A stretch of DNA of 37,266 bases from Xenococcus sp. PCC 7305 (GCF_000332055.1 NZ_ALVZ01000174.1:1-37266), one strand, 5' to 3'. Positions 7,079-16,132 are shown, counted from the first letter of the stretch. Notes: generated from the sequence alone by a model not told the origin. Program-made: numbers and translations.

Positions 7079-8036
7079 TGAACAAAAACAATTTTCTTTT
7101 TCTGACCTACGTTTTAATACGGATATGTTTTGGGCGATCGCGATTTTAGTGTCACTAATTGCGTTATCGTTTACCGCAATCTTAATCAAACTTAGCGAAG
7201 CGGAAATTGGCTCTAATGCCACGGTTTTACATCGTCTTTGGATGGCAACAATTGTCTTCTGGGTTTGGGAAGGAGTCAATAGTCTCAAACAGCCAGAAAA
7301 TACCCCCGAGGCTGTGGCCAAGACGCCCAATACTTATCAACAAAAGGGCTTATTAATTTTGGTTGCGGCGATTTCTACGGCATCGATTGTTTGTTGGGCC
7401 TGGTCTTTAAGTCAAACTAGTGTTGCTAATTCTACAGTTTTACGCAATTTGACGCCCTTGTTTACTAGCATTTGCGGTTGGCTGCTTTTAAATCATCGCT
7501 TCGATAGCAAATTTATTTTTGGCATGGGACTAGCTATCGTCGGAGCTTTAGCTATTGGTTGGGGTGATTTTAATCTAGGGCAAAGTCATTTGATGGGCGA
7601 TGCGATCGCATTATTCTCGGCTTTTTTATATGCGATTTATTTATTATTTCTCGAAAAATTGCGGACTAGTCTAAACACTGTCACAATCCTGCTATGGCGC
7701 TGTGCCTTTGGGGCTCTGTTGTTATTTCCTTTTGTTTTATCGACCAAAGAATCTCTATTCCCCAGTTCCTATCAGGGTTGGTTGATCCTAATTGCTCTCG
7801 CGATCGTCTGCCAGGTGATTGGGCAGGGATTGCTAGTTTATAGTATGAAACGGTTTTCTTCGACATTCCTGGCAGTTTTTTTATTATTGGAGCCAATCCT
7901 CACTGCGGTATTTGCTTGGATGATTCTGGCTGAAAATCTCAATTTAGTTAATGGCCTTGCTTTTGTTTTAATTCTGGCTGGGATTTATCTTGCAAAATCC
8001 AGTAATTCAGCGTTGAAAGTAGCTCTGGACAATTAA
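7074..8036 (+). CDS. EamA/DMT-family membrane transporter
   Basis: A 320-aa polytopic protein with about ten hydrophobic helices in two EamA halves (first helix about residues 18-38; second half starts near residue 165, GDAIALFSAFLYAIYLLFLEKL). The pattern of drug/metabolite transporter repeats is clear: SVANSTVLRNLTPLFTSI in half one, and FSSTFLAVFLLLEPILTAVFAW in half two. Members export metabolites or amino acids; the substrate cannot be told. I use ATG 7074; ATG at codon 19 (7128) is an alternative close to the first helix. A short duplication covers the start region. The next gene is convergent, ending 25 bp away. Confidence 0.85.
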   Translation: MFEQKQFSFSDLRFNTDMFWAIAILVSLIALSFTAILIKLSEAEIGSNATVLHRLWMATIVFWVWEGVNSLKQPENTPEAVAKTPNTYQQKGLLILVAAISTASIVCWAWSLSQTSVANSTVLRNLTPLFTSICGWLLLNHRFDSKFIFGMGLAIVGALAIGWGDFNLGQSHLMGDAIALFSAFLYAIYLLFLEKLRTSLNTVTILLWRCAFGALLLFPFVLSTKESLFPSSYQGWLILIALAIVCQVIGQGLLVYSMKRFSSTFLAVFLLLEPILTAVFAWMILAENLNLVNGLAFVLILAGIYLAKSSNSALKVALDN

Positions 8037-8060
8037 TGAGCAACAGATTGATAAAAGATT

Positions 8061-8303
8061 TTACTTAATGGGGAAAGCATTTGGCTCAATTAGATGGAAC
8101 TGATAACTAACTTTGCTTTTATGTATTAGTTCCCAGATAGCTAATGGTAGAACTATGGGCCAGAACAAGGGTGCAATCAACAGAACTAACCAAGATATTT
8201 TGTCGGTTTTGGGTGTAGTTGAATCGAGCAGAAATAGTCCCAACCAAATACAAAAAAGCAGTGAGGCAATCATACTATAGAGAACAAAGGGATTATTAAT
8301 CAT
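8061..8303 (-). CDS. Small two-span membrane protein
   Basis: An 80-aa product with two hydrophobic helices: residues about 7-26 (VLYSMIASLLFCIWLGLFLL) and about 37-62 (ISWLVLLIAPLFWPIVLPLA), separated by a short polar loop, and a polar C-terminal tail. It resembles the many short conserved cyanobacterial membrane proteins of unknown role, and I cannot assign it. It is convergent with the EamA gene and divergent from the GT4 gene that starts 129 bp away. Confidence 0.6.
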   Translation of the reverse strand: MINNPFVLYSMIASLLFCIWLGLFLLDSTTPKTDKISWLVLLIAPLFWPIVLPLAIWELIHKSKVSYQFHLIEPNAFPIK

Positions 8304-8431
8304 TGCTAAGTATTACAAAAAGATTATGGCATTAAGGAAAAATACGCGCCAATATCCTAGTTTTATTATTCAGAATTGTCCATAATAAAAAGCTAAGATT
8401 TTATTCCTTAAATTGAGTTGAGCATTGCTAT

Positions 8432-9595
8432 ATGCGTAGAATTGTTGTTGATGCGACTCCTATAACTCCTCAACCTAGTGGGGTTGGTCTTTATGTTGCG
8501 AATTTAATCGATTGTCTCTGGCAACTACAGCGATCGCAAAACTTTGAATTAGGAATCGTTTATCAACCTAGTTTCAAGAATTGGTTACGCAGAAATTTAG
8601 CATTTCCCGAATCTCTACAAAAATATTCAGAATCCTATCTTTTACCTTTTCCCGTCAGGGTTACTAATTTTCTATTACAGAATCTTCCCCAAGCCTTCCC
8701 TCTGTTATTGGAAAAATACACTAACTATCCTGATATTATTCATGGCACAAACTTTAGTGTTTTTCCCTATCAAAAAAGCCTGAAAGTAATTACGCTTTAC
8801 GATTTAACTTTTCTCAGATATCCAGAATATGTTGATCAAGTAGTTGCTACTTATGCTCCAAGAGTTCAGCAATGTTTGCAATGGACAGATTTAGTGATTA
8901 CGATTTCTGAAAGTACCAAAGAAGATGCGATTAATTATTTGCAAATTAGCCCAGAGAAAATCCATGTAACGCCTTTGGCTAGTCGTTATTCTCCTGATTA
9001 TTTAAGCCTAGAACAACAAGAGCAACTCAAGCAATCCTGTTCCTATGATTTTAGCCGTCCTTATCTGCTATTTGTCAGCACTATTGAGCCTCGAAAAAAT
9101 ATTAATGCTTTGATTACTGCTTTTAATTATCTTAAAGGAAAGCATAAAATAGATCATGATCTAGTTCTAATTGGTAAAAAAGGATGGCGATATGAACCCA
9201 TTTTTCAGGCGATCGCAGAATCTCCATACCAACAGAACATTCATCATCTTGATTATTTATCAGATGACTTGGTGGCTTTGTTCTATACACTGGCGGAGGT
9301 CTTTGTTTACCCTTCCCACTATGAAGGTTTTGGACTACCTGTACTAGAAGCAATGAATTTGGGAACTCCTGTCATTGCTTCTAGCAGTTCTTCTTTACCT
9401 GAAGTTATTGGCGATGCGGGTTTACTAATTAATCCTGATGAGCCGATGGAGTTAGCCGAGGCAATTTTACAAGTTATTAGTAATAGCCAGTTACAACAGG
9501 ATTTGATTGTGAAAGGACGACAAAGAGCTACAAACTTTTCCTGGGAAAAAACCGCCCAGGAAACCCTAATTGCTTACTCAAAAATTATCCCCTAG
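8432..9595 (+). CDS. GT4-family glycosyltransferase
   Basis: Retaining GT-B glycosyltransferase of 387 aa, the usual length of the family, which transfers a sugar from a nucleotide donor during polysaccharide or glycolipid assembly. The N-terminal Rossmann half opens with IVVDATPITPQPSGVGLYV, including the glycine loop that contacts the acceptor side. The donor half has STIEPRKNINALI (about 215-228) and the EX7E motif EGFGLPVLEA (Glu at about 298 and 306) followed by MNLGTPVIAS and LPEVIGDAGLL. No membrane segment is seen. It resembles mannosyl- or rhamnosyltransferase-like members such as WbaZ/MtfB types, but donor identity is not readable. It could serve the same surface glycan as the Wzc-like protein 2 kb upstream. 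Confidence 0.9.
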   Translation: MRRIVVDATPITPQPSGVGLYVANLIDCLWQLQRSQNFELGIVYQPSFKNWLRRNLAFPESLQKYSESYLLPFPVRVTNFLLQNLPQAFPLLLEKYTNYPDIIHGTNFSVFPYQKSLKVITLYDLTFLRYPEYVDQVVATYAPRVQQCLQWTDLVITISESTKEDAINYLQISPEKIHVTPLASRYSPDYLSLEQQEQLKQSCSYDFSRPYLLFVSTIEPRKNINALITAFNYLKGKHKIDHDLVLIGKKGWRYEPIFQAIAESPYQQNIHHLDYLSDDLVALFYTLAEVFVYPSHYEGFGLPVLEAMNLGTPVIASSSSSLPEVIGDAGLLINPDEPMELAEAILQVISNSQLQQDLIVKGRQRATNFSWEKTAQETLIAYSKIIP

Positions 9596-9660
9596 TATAA
9601 TCTTTCTTTAATTAGTGAAAGACATAAGGGGCTCCGCTTTAGGGAATGCACACCAAGATA

Positions 9661-9688
9661 GGGAACGGGGAACAGGGAACAGGGAACA
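9661..9688 (+). repeat. Heptameric tandem repeat GGGAACA
   Basis: Four head-to-tail copies of GGGAAC(A/G), one of the short tandemly repeated repetitive sequences common in cyanobacterial intergenic DNA. The reading frame over it is not believed. Confidence 0.75.
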
Positions 9689-9749
9689 GTATCTTATAAA
9701 CAGAAGCAACACTATAGTTCTCGTTGCAAAAGTAAAGATATTTCCTTAT

Positions 9750-9791
9750 CCCTCATCCCTCATCCCTCATCCCTCATCCCTCATCCCTTAC
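9750..9791 (+). repeat. Heptameric tandem repeat CCCTCAT reaching a stop codon
   Basis: Five exact CCCTCAT units at 9750-9784, then a degenerate CCCTTAC that contains the stop codon (TTA at 9788-9790 on this strand) of the CBS-domain gene. The array therefore abuts and slightly enters that gene's 3' end. Confidence 0.75.
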
Positions 9792-10246
9792 GAGGTTGCC
9801 ATCATTTTTATGACATCACCTTGAGTGACAATGCCGATAATCTTTGCTTCCTCATCAACCACAGGTAAGCGTCGCACTTTTTTATCATGCATAATGCGGG
9901 CTGCATCGGGAACTGATTGCTCAGCTTCGACAGTTATAGGGCGATCGCTCATGACCTCGCCGACAGTTTGACCTAAAGCCTTATGAATTTCTTGGTTGTA
10001 GCGAGCAGGATTTTTCAGGTAAATAATGCTATCAAGAAACATAATGTAGGGGGGTGATTCAATTCCCGATTCTTGCCACATCAGATCTGATTCGGAGATA
10101 ACGCCGACTAATTTTCCCGCATCATCAACCACTGGTAGCCCACTGAACTTATTTTCTGCCAAGATGCTAATCGCTTCTTGCAGAGGCGTATTTGGTTTGA
10201 CCACAATGGGGTTGGTGGTCATGATATCAGCGACAGTTTTCTTCAT
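9788..10246 (-). CDS. CBS-pair domain protein
   Basis: A 152-aa stand-alone pair of CBS domains. CBS1 is residues about 8-62 (VADIMTTNPIVVKP ... GVISESDLMW) and CBS2 about 96-150 (VGEVMSDRPITVEA ... IGIVTQGDVIKMM), with an insert of about 30 residues between them. Such pairs bind adenosyl ligands (AMP, ATP, SAM) and act as energy or redox sensors, often on a partner protein; in plants and cyanobacteria some act on thioredoxin targets. No partner domain is fused, and the neighbours (GT4, pepA) do not identify a target. The stop codon sits in the last, degenerate unit of a CCCTCAT array, so the final residues could vary between strains. Confidence 0.9.
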   Translation of the reverse strand: MKKTVADIMTTNPIVVKPNTPLQEAISILAENKFSGLPVVDDAGKLVGVISESDLMWQESGIESPPYIMFLDSIIYLKNPARYNQEIHKALGQTVGEVMSDRPITVEAEQSVPDAARIMHDKKVRRLPVVDEEAKIIGIVTQGDVIKMMATS

Positions 10247-10417
10247 CTTAAAATTTAGTATAGTTGTGACTTTACGGCGGTTGGGCTCTCAATTTACTCT
10301 AGCATTTTTGAGGTAGGGAAAATCCTTTGGACAACGAACCTTAACCAATTTGGTTAATAATTGTTAATTGACTAGGCTTCGCTTTACAGTAATTGAGAAA
10401 TTAATCAAGGGATTAGA

Positions 10418-11887
10418 ATGCAAATCACAGCTAAAGATACATCATTACTCAATTGGACGGGCAATAGTCTCGCTGTTGGTTTTTTTGAAGATGCAACGGA
10501 ATTAACAGGAGATTTAGCTGCTCTGAACGAGAAATTGTCAGGTATTGTCCAAGAATTAATTACTGATGAAGAATTTAAAGGCAAATCAGGAACTACTGCT
10601 ATTGCTCGGGTTGGTAGTCAAAATGGCATTCGTAAATTGATCCTTGTGGGCTTAGGCAAACAAGAAGACCTTAAACTAGATAGCTATCGCCGTGCTGGTG
10701 CCGCGATCGCACGGGCGGCTAAGCAAGATTCCAGCTTAGGCGTTAGCCTACCTCTTGAAGGAGCTGCTAATGAGATTGCCCAAGCTCTCACCGAAGGAAT
10801 TCAACTCGCTCTACATCAAGACAATCGTTTTAAATCAGAACCAGAAGATAAAGCACCCAAACTCGAAAGTATTGAATTATTGGGGCTAGCGGGTCAGGAT
10901 GCCGCAATTAGCAAGGGAGAAATTATGGTGTCAGGAGTAATCTTGGCTCGGGAATTAGTTAATGCTCCCGCTAATGAGGTGACACCGATTTCTATGGCAG
11001 CAACCGCTCAAGAGCTGGCCTCTGAATATGGTTTAGAACTGACAATCCTCGAACAAGCTGATTGTGAAAACTTTGAGCAAGGGATGGGTGCCTATTTAGG
11101 AGTGGGTCAAGCCTCGGATATTCCGCCCAAATTTATCCATATGATCTATAAACCCGAAGGAACTGCTAAACGGAAGCTCGCTATTGTTGGCAAAAGTTTG
11201 ACTTTTGACTGTGGTGGCTTAAATCTGAAAGTTGGTGGTAGCGGCATTGAAACCATGAAAATGGATATGGGCGGTGGTGCCGCAACTCTCGGTGCAGCCA
11301 AGGCGATCGCGCAGCTCAAACCCGATGTGGAAGTTCATTTCATCTGTGCAGCGACCGAGAATATGATTAGTGGCAAGGCCATGCATCCTGGAGATATCCT
11401 CAAAGCCTCTAATGGCAAAACTATTGAAGTTAATAATACCGACGCCGAGGGCAGATTAACCCTAGCCGATGCCTTAGTTTATACTGAAACTCTAGAAGTT
11501 GATGCGATCGTTGATTTGGCAACTCTCACTGGGGCTTGCGTTGTCGCTTTGGGGAATGATATTTCTGGTTTATGGAGTACTGACGAGGCTCTGGCCGCAG
11601 AACTTAAAGCCGCAGCGGAAAATGCTGGGGAAAAATTCTGGCAAATGCCTTTAGAAGATAAATATTTTGAAGGTTTAAAATCGCAAATTGCCGATATGAA
11701 AAATACTGGCCCCCGTCCAGGAGGCTCAATTACCGCTGCTTTATTTTTAAAGCAATTTATCAAGGAAACTCCTTGGGCTCATTTGGACATTGCGGGTCCT
11801 GTTTGGTCTGATAAACCCAGTGGGATTAATAATTCAGGAGGTACTGGTTTTCCTGTTCGAACCTTGGTTAATTGGGTTTTCCAATAA
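10418..11887 (+). CDS. pepA: Leucyl aminopeptidase (M17)
   Basis: Cytosolic, hexameric, two-metal aminopeptidase that removes N-terminal residues in peptide turnover. The length of 489 aa is standard. The N-terminal macro-like domain is followed by the catalytic domain, with [15 protein letters not shown] at about 257-271 (catalytic Lys and metal-binding Asp) and the family signature NTDAEGRL at about 341-348 (metal ligands Asp and Glu, plus the catalytic Arg). [14 protein letters not shown] and the [14 protein letters not shown] segment near the C-terminus are also typical. PepA of enteric bacteria doubles as a DNA-binding protein; nothing here shows that. A rho-independent-looking hairpin follows 7 bp after the stop. 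Confidence 0.96.
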   Translation: MQITAKDTSLLNWTGNSLAVGFFEDATELTGDLAALNEKLSGIVQELITDEEFKGKSGTTAIARVGSQNGIRKLILVGLGKQEDLKLDSYRRAGAAIARAAKQDSSLGVSLPLEGAANEIAQALTEGIQLALHQDNRFKSEPEDKAPKLESIELLGLAGQDAAISKGEIMVSGVILARELVNAPANEVTPISMAATAQELASEYGLELTILEQADCENFEQGMGAYLGVGQASDIPPKFIHMIYKPEGTAKRKLAIVGKSLTFDCGGLNLKVGGSGIETMKMDMGGGAATLGAAKAIAQLKPDVEVHFICAATENMISGKAMHPGDILKASNGKTIEVNNTDAEGRLTLADALVYTETLEVDAIVDLATLTGACVVALGNDISGLWSTDEALAAELKAAAENAGEKFWQMPLEDKYFEGLKSQIADMKNTGPRPGGSITAALFLKQFIKETPWAHLDIAGPVWSDKPSGINNSGGTGFPVRTLVNWVFQ

Positions 11888-11894
11888 TGAACCA

Positions 11895-11914
11895 GCTCCG
11901 TTTTTTAGCGGAGC
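11895..11914 (+). terminator. Hairpin after pepA
   Basis: GCTCCG (11895-11900) pairs with CGGAGC (11909-11914) around a T-rich loop; a run of seven T follows about 15 bp later. It is a plausible factor-independent terminator for pepA, though the gap before the T-run is longer than usual. The rest of the spacer to rpoZ shows nothing else. Confidence 0.45.
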
Positions 11915-12183
11915 CAATTGTCATAGATTTTTTTCTATCTTATTTTTTGATCTTTTTAGATGAAGAATACCTAATTTATTAAGAAGATTGAGAGAAAATC
12001 TTGTCTAATTATGCTATGCAAAATGTCAGTAATCATCCAGAAGAAATCTCAAATTTTCAAGGTTTGGCCGAAGAGATTACCAATTACTGTTAAAATGGAA
12101 GATGTTAAGTAGCGATTGCTATTTTGTTTCGGTAGCTCTTCTGGGGTTGTTGTTCAGATCTTTTTGGAGAAAATTATTAGTAT

Positions 12184-12411
12184 ATGCATAGAAAAAGTGC
12201 TTTTGACTCTTCACAAATTATGTTTCGTGCTGACGAACTAATGAATGCTGCATCCAATCGTTATCGAATTACGGTTCAAGTAGCAAACAGGGCCAAACGT
12301 CGTCGTTATGAGGATACAGATGGTTTTGACGATCCAGTTATGAAGCCTCCCATTCGCGCCATTATTGAAATGTCCGACGAACTTACCCAATCCGATATTA
12401 TTGGCGATTAG
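12184..12411 (+). CDS. rpoZ: RNA polymerase omega subunit
   Basis: Small subunit that chaperones beta' and stabilises core RNA polymerase; in cyanobacteria it also helps primary sigma-factor recruitment. The 75-aa product matches the cyanobacterial (Ycf61-like) omega: [20 protein letters not shown], then the conserved [12 protein letters not shown] and [17 protein letters not shown]. The usual short length and lack of extra domains fit. It has its own spacer of about 300 bp after pepA, so it is probably transcribed separately. Confidence 0.93.
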   Translation: MHRKSAFDSSQIMFRADELMNAASNRYRITVQVANRAKRRRYEDTDGFDDPVMKPPIRAIIEMSDELTQSDIIGD

Positions 12412-12629
12412 AAGATTTTTTGGGAGCTCCTTCAGCTTAAAAAATATTTTAATTCTCTAAATAGCGATCGCTTTTCCTGCAAAGGATTAAAGGTGGTCGC
12501 TTTAAAGTAATTAGTGTTAGTTTATGTTCAAAAAATTATAATTAAGACTAACTGAGAAAGTTAAATAATACTGTTTTCGGTTCCCAATTTTTTATATTTT
12601 GCGCCCCAAGAATAGAAACATCAAAGAAA

Positions 12630-12956
12630 TCAACAAGCCAATTTATCACTAACGAGACGGTTTAAACTGATATTCTGTTCAGCTGATTTGATAGCCAACA
12701 TACGGTGACGTTCTGGAGGAATTCGAACTTGAAATGTACCACTATACTTTTTCTCTGAGATAGGTACAGGTATTTTCTCCCCATTGGCTTCCATATCAGT
12801 AACAATATCTTTGACTAAATTGATAATACCTTCAAGTGTTTTTAAATGCGTATCATCTAAGTAAGAGAGGCTAGGAAATTCTGCGCATAGTCCGACAAAC
12901 TCTTGATCCTCTTCTGACCAAATAACTCTGTAAGCATAGTGTTCGTAATTAACCAT
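12630..12956 (-). CDS. hicB: HicB-family antitoxin
   Basis: A 108-aa protein with two parts. Residues about 1-65 are a partial RNase-H-like HicB fold (YAYRVIWSEEDQEFVGLCAEFPSL, then a helix with NLVKDIVTDMEANG and the usual IPVP turn). Residues about 70-108 are a ribbon-helix-helix DNA-binding tail (GTFQVRIPPERHRMLAIKSA, SLNRLVSDKLA). It should bind and block HicA and repress the operon. The gene overlaps the 3' end of hicA by 8 bp, so translation is coupled; toxin first, antitoxin second is the common HicAB order. The chain ends with Ala-Cys directly after the RHH, so it looks complete. Confidence 0.88.
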   Translation of the reverse strand: MVNYEHYAYRVIWSEEDQEFVGLCAEFPSLSYLDDTHLKTLEGIINLVKDIVTDMEANGEKIPVPISEKKYSGTFQVRIPPERHRMLAIKSAEQNISLNRLVSDKLAC

Positions 12957-13203
12957 TTTTCTGCGCCTCCAGCTTCTCTATAGCAGCAATTACTTGTTTA
13001 ACTTGATAGGTCTTAGCCTTACCTTTTTTTGTCTGAATATTAACTCTGGGATCTCCTTGCCATGGGGTTTGATAAACATGGTGGCTTGTCCCTTTCTGTC
13101 TAGCTTCGCCAAAGTAATGATCACAAACCTTTACTAAATCAACAAACCGCACATCTTGGGGGTTATTTTTGATTTGAGTAAGGAGTTTTTTAATTTGTGC
13201 CAT
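12949..13203 (-). CDS. hicA: HicA-family mRNA interferase toxin
   Basis: An 84-aa HicA/YcfA-like dsRBD-fold toxin that cleaves mRNA on ribosomes or in free form when not bound by HicB. The catalytic His region is GTSHHVYQTP at about residues 39-48, followed by the strand DPRVNIQTKKGKAKTYQV and a C-terminal helix VIAAIEKLEA. It is slightly longer than compact HicA proteins because of an N-terminal helix with PQDVRFVDLVKVCDHYFG, seen in a 'type II toxin-antitoxin HicA' subfamily. A near-consensus promoter starts only about 12 nt before the ATG. The catalytic region is intact, so the pair is presumed active. Confidence 0.88.
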   Translation of the reverse strand: MAQIKKLLTQIKNNPQDVRFVDLVKVCDHYFGEARQKGTSHHVYQTPWQGDPRVNIQTKKGKAKTYQVKQVIAAIEKLEAQKNG

Positions 13204-13221
13204 ATTACTTAGGTTTATACG

Positions 13222-13251
13222 ATTATAGGTTTAATAATAATACTATGTCAA
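13222..13251 (-). promoter_or_regulatory. Consensus sigma-70 promoter of hicAB
   Basis: On the minus strand, TTGACA (13251-13246) and TATAAT (13227-13222) are both perfect hexamers, separated by 18 bp. The predicted start is close to 13215, leaving a leader of about 12 nt before the hicA ATG at 13203. No strong Shine-Dalgarno is seen. A consensus promoter on a toxin-antitoxin operon is normally held down by the RHH antitoxin; an operator is not obvious by eye. Confidence 0.65.
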
Positions 13252-13423
13252 TCAACTTTTACGAGTGCTTAACAAATTTATAGTTTGACAGTCACAATAG
13301 CGCTGACCCTACTAACTGCCGATTTGTACAATAATCATATATTGACTGTTGGCCCTTACTATGCAGCGAAGGGGGAGCAAAGAAGGTACCAATGGAGGTT
13401 AAAGTTAACTCACTAATCTGAAT

Positions 13424-15856
13424 ATGTCATTAGATCAAAACTTTGAGACTAATAAAAACCCGAAAAATATTCCTGTCGAACAAAATGAATGGCTCGAAGC
13501 CCAAATCGAAACTCTACGTAGGGGCTTAAGAAAAGGACAAGAAAGTTTGGCCGACTGGCAAGGTGGTCAAATAGCAGTTTCTGCGGTACCTGGGGCAGGA
13601 AAATCCCATAGTCTCTCCGTCGCCGCTGCGATCGCGATCGCCCGTAATCAGTTACACAGTCGCAAACAATTAGTCATTGTCACCTATACTCGCTCCGCAG
13701 CAGCTAATATCAAAAGCAAAATCCGCGATCGCCTGAAAGATTTGATGTTGCCTCCTGGGGGCTTTGTGGTTCAGACGCTTCATGGTTTAGCACTCCAAAT
13801 TGCCAACTCTCATAAGGAGTTGTCTGGATTAAATCTTGACCAGATGACCATTGTTACTCCCACTCCCAGACATCGTGTGATCAGATCAGCGGTGGATAAA
13901 TGGATTTCCCAAAATAGCGATCGCTACAATATCTTATTAGAAGGATTACAATTTGATGGCGAAGAAACGGAAAAATTGCGCCGTCAGTCGGTTTTAAGAA
14001 CCGAAATCTTGCCTAGTTTAGCTCATATTGCGGTTAGAGAGGCCAAAAGTTCGGGTTTGCTTCCTGATGAATTACTTGAGTTGAGTCAGCAAGCTAGGGA
14101 TCATTATCAGATTTTGGCGATCGCGGCGGGATTATATCAGCAGTATCAAGAGTTTATGCGATCGCGTGATTTTATCGACTATGACGATATGATTCTCGCG
14201 GCACTGCGGGTTTTAGCAAACAAATCAATGCGATCTCTCTGGCAAAATCAAGTCTTTGGTGTATTTGAAGATGAAGCCCAAGATTCTAGTCCTTTGCAAG
14301 AGAAATTAATTTCCATTCTCGCAGGAAATAGTCAAGATACCCATAATGAGCCTAATTTAGTGCGAGTAGGTGATCCCAACCAAGCAATCAACTCCACTTT
14401 TACTCCAGCCGATCCGATTTACTTCAACTGGTTTTGTGACGATTGTGAAGGCCAAGGCAATCTCACCACCATGAATCAGGCGGGGCGCAGCAGCAAAATC
14501 ATTATCGATGCCGCAAATTTTGTCTTGGATTGGGTCAATTTAGTTAACAGTGATCAGTTATCAGTTAACAGTGAAAAGTCAAGAGTCAAAAGTCAAGAGT
14601 CAAAAGTAGGAAAATTTCTTGAAACGTCTGTAAAGGATTCAGAAGTAATTGAGCAACCTTTTAGGAAACAGGAAATTATTCTAGTAGATCCCAATGATCC
14701 CCAACCCGATGCCAATCCCCAACCGGAAGGGCAAGGTCTAGAAATATATATTCCCGATGATATTTATCACACCGTAGAACTGATCGGCAAAAGAGCGATC
14801 GCATTATTTAAAGCTAATCCCGAACATAATGCCGCGATTCTGGTGCGCGAACATCGTCAAGCAAAATTTGTCGCTGAACAACTCGCCCATTTACCCAAAG
14901 AGCATCAAATCAGACTATATGAAGTAGGAGAAAGCGATCGCAACTCCCAAATTCCCGAAGAAATCCTCAAATTATTACAATTTCTCGATCGCCCCCATTC
15001 CCCAGACAATCTCAAATCAGCTCTAGAAGTCTTGGAACGAAGAAGTCTCATCCCGGCCCAAGATCTCAATGCCCTAGCGACCTATCCCGAACAATTTCTC
15101 TATCCCACACCCCTCAACCCAGAACAAAAAGAACCTGTCATCGCAGCCCGCCGTTACTGTTGCAATCTGTTGCGCGCCCGCATAGAACTACCCCATTATC
15201 AATTGATTCCCTTTTTGGGTATGACTTTAAAATATACAGGGTCTGAACTAGCCACGGTGCAGAAATTATCGGATAAAGTGAATTTGCAAATCGTCCGCAA
15301 TAGTTCGCTAAAAAGTGCCATTGAAGCTTTAGAAGAGATTACTAGTTCGGAGAACTTTGCAGGAGTGGAAGATGAGACAGGCGATCGTTACACCCGCCAT
15401 GGTCAAATAACCATTATCACCATGCATAAGGCGAAAGGATTAGATTGGGATTATGTATTCCTGCCTTTTCTCCATGAGGATGTCTTGCCAGGTCAATTAT
15501 GGACTCCTGTGGCGGCGAGATTTTTGGGTCATTTTACCCTGGCCGAAGTCGCTCGGGCGCAGATTAGAACTTTGGTGCATAGTGAAATCTTGGAAGATGG
15601 CAAAATTACTGAAATTCCTCTTCCTATTAAGGCTTGGGAAAAAGCAGAAAAGCTCAAAAAAGCTGAAGAATATCGTTTGTTATATGTTGCGATGACCAGG
15701 GCCAAACGGTTATTATGGATTGGGGCTGCAAATAATGGTCCATTTCGTTGGAGTGTGTTTCGCGGCGATAAACCCACAAAACTACAACAAAAGAAACCTT
15801 GTCCTGTTCTGCCTGCTTTGATCCGTAAGTTTCCGCAATCTCCAATAAGGATATAA
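13424..15856 (+). CDS. UvrD/Rep-type superfamily 1 helicase
   Basis: DNA helicase-like ATPase of 810 aa. Motif I AVPGAGKSHS lies at about residues 54-63; motif Ia VTYTRSAAANIKSKI follows near 85; motif II is FEDEAQDSS (about 281-289); motif III is VGDPNQAINSTFTPADP; motif V is TMHKAKGLDWDYVF (about 665); motif VI is LLYVAMTRAKRLLWIG (about 752). This is the 3'-5' UvrD/PcrA/Rep arrangement. The N-terminal 45 residues and part of the 2A region differ from classical UvrD, so this is probably a cyanobacterial UvrD-like paralogue, not the housekeeping repair enzyme. At about residues 375-395 a repeat-derived stretch (QLSVNSEKSRVKSQESK) is inserted in frame between motifs. The upstream 220 bp hold no clear promoter for this gene; a GGAGG lies 26 nt upstream of the ATG, too far to be certain. 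Confidence 0.9.
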   Translation: MSLDQNFETNKNPKNIPVEQNEWLEAQIETLRRGLRKGQESLADWQGGQIAVSAVPGAGKSHSLSVAAAIAIARNQLHSRKQLVIVTYTRSAAANIKSKIRDRLKDLMLPPGGFVVQTLHGLALQIANSHKELSGLNLDQMTIVTPTPRHRVIRSAVDKWISQNSDRYNILLEGLQFDGEETEKLRRQSVLRTEILPSLAHIAVREAKSSGLLPDELLELSQQARDHYQILAIAAGLYQQYQEFMRSRDFIDYDDMILAALRVLANKSMRSLWQNQVFGVFEDEAQDSSPLQEKLISILAGNSQDTHNEPNLVRVGDPNQAINSTFTPADPIYFNWFCDDCEGQGNLTTMNQAGRSSKIIIDAANFVLDWVNLVNSDQLSVNSEKSRVKSQESKVGKFLETSVKDSEVIEQPFRKQEIILVDPNDPQPDANPQPEGQGLEIYIPDDIYHTVELIGKRAIALFKANPEHNAAILVREHRQAKFVAEQLAHLPKEHQIRLYEVGESDRNSQIPEEILKLLQFLDRPHSPDNLKSALEVLERRSLIPAQDLNALATYPEQFLYPTPLNPEQKEPVIAARRYCCNLLRARIELPHYQLIPFLGMTLKYTGSELATVQKLSDKVNLQIVRNSSLKSAIEALEEITSSENFAGVEDETGDRYTRHGQITIITMHKAKGLDWDYVFLPFLHEDVLPGQLWTPVAARFLGHFTLAEVARAQIRTLVHSEILEDGKITEIPLPIKAWEKAEKLKKAEEYRLLYVAMTRAKRLLWIGAANNGPFRWSVFRGDKPTKLQQKKPCPVLPALIRKFPQSPIRI
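14547..14610 (+). repeat. Simple repeat inside helicase coding sequence
   Basis: AGTTAACAGTGATCAGTTA-type and AGTCAAGAGTCAAAAGTC-type units, each repeated with small changes, occur in frame. Such sequence is normally intergenic in cyanobacteria; here it adds a Ser/Lys/Gln-rich stretch of about 20 residues to the helicase. Confidence 0.65.
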
Positions 15857-15904
15857 TCAACAATAATGTATAGCGTTTCTCATATTCATAAGATACAGTT
15901 TGCC

Positions 15905-15945
15905 GTTCCCGATTCCCGATTCCCGATTCCCGATTCCCTATTCCC
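15905..15945 (+). repeat. Heptameric tandem repeat GATTCCC
   Basis: Four exact GATTCCC units flanked by degenerate ones (GTTCCC at the left, TATTCCC at the right), in the spacer after the helicase gene. Confidence 0.75.
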
Positions 15946-16020
15946 TAAAGCATATCCTTATGTATCTCACTAATTCGAGAAGGGCTATAGTGAGATTTCA
16001 GGAAAATTAATGTGCCACGT

Positions 16021-16132
16021 CAGTTCGACGAATTTTTTTTTGATTAAATTTCCCAAGTTAAACAAGGAAGTAATAGGCTTTTTCCCAAATCCCCAAATCC
16101 CTAAACCCCTATTCAGAACTAGTAAATTTTGT
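16021..16132 (+). repeat. MITE-like repeat A, copy 2 (right end truncated)
   Basis: It begins CAGTTCGACGAATTTTT, continues TAAATTTCCCAAGTTAAAC, AGGAAGTAATAGGC, the CCAAATCC run and CAGAACTAGTAAATTTTG, then stops where the stop codon of the next minus-strand gene begins. The outer right end (TCACCGAACTCACG) present in copies 1 and 3 is missing. Confidence 0.7.

Noticed and set aside
9615-9824. 69-aa plus-strand frame
   Set aside because: It is made of the GGGAACA and CCCTCAT arrays and runs into the CBS gene on the opposite strand, so it is not coding.
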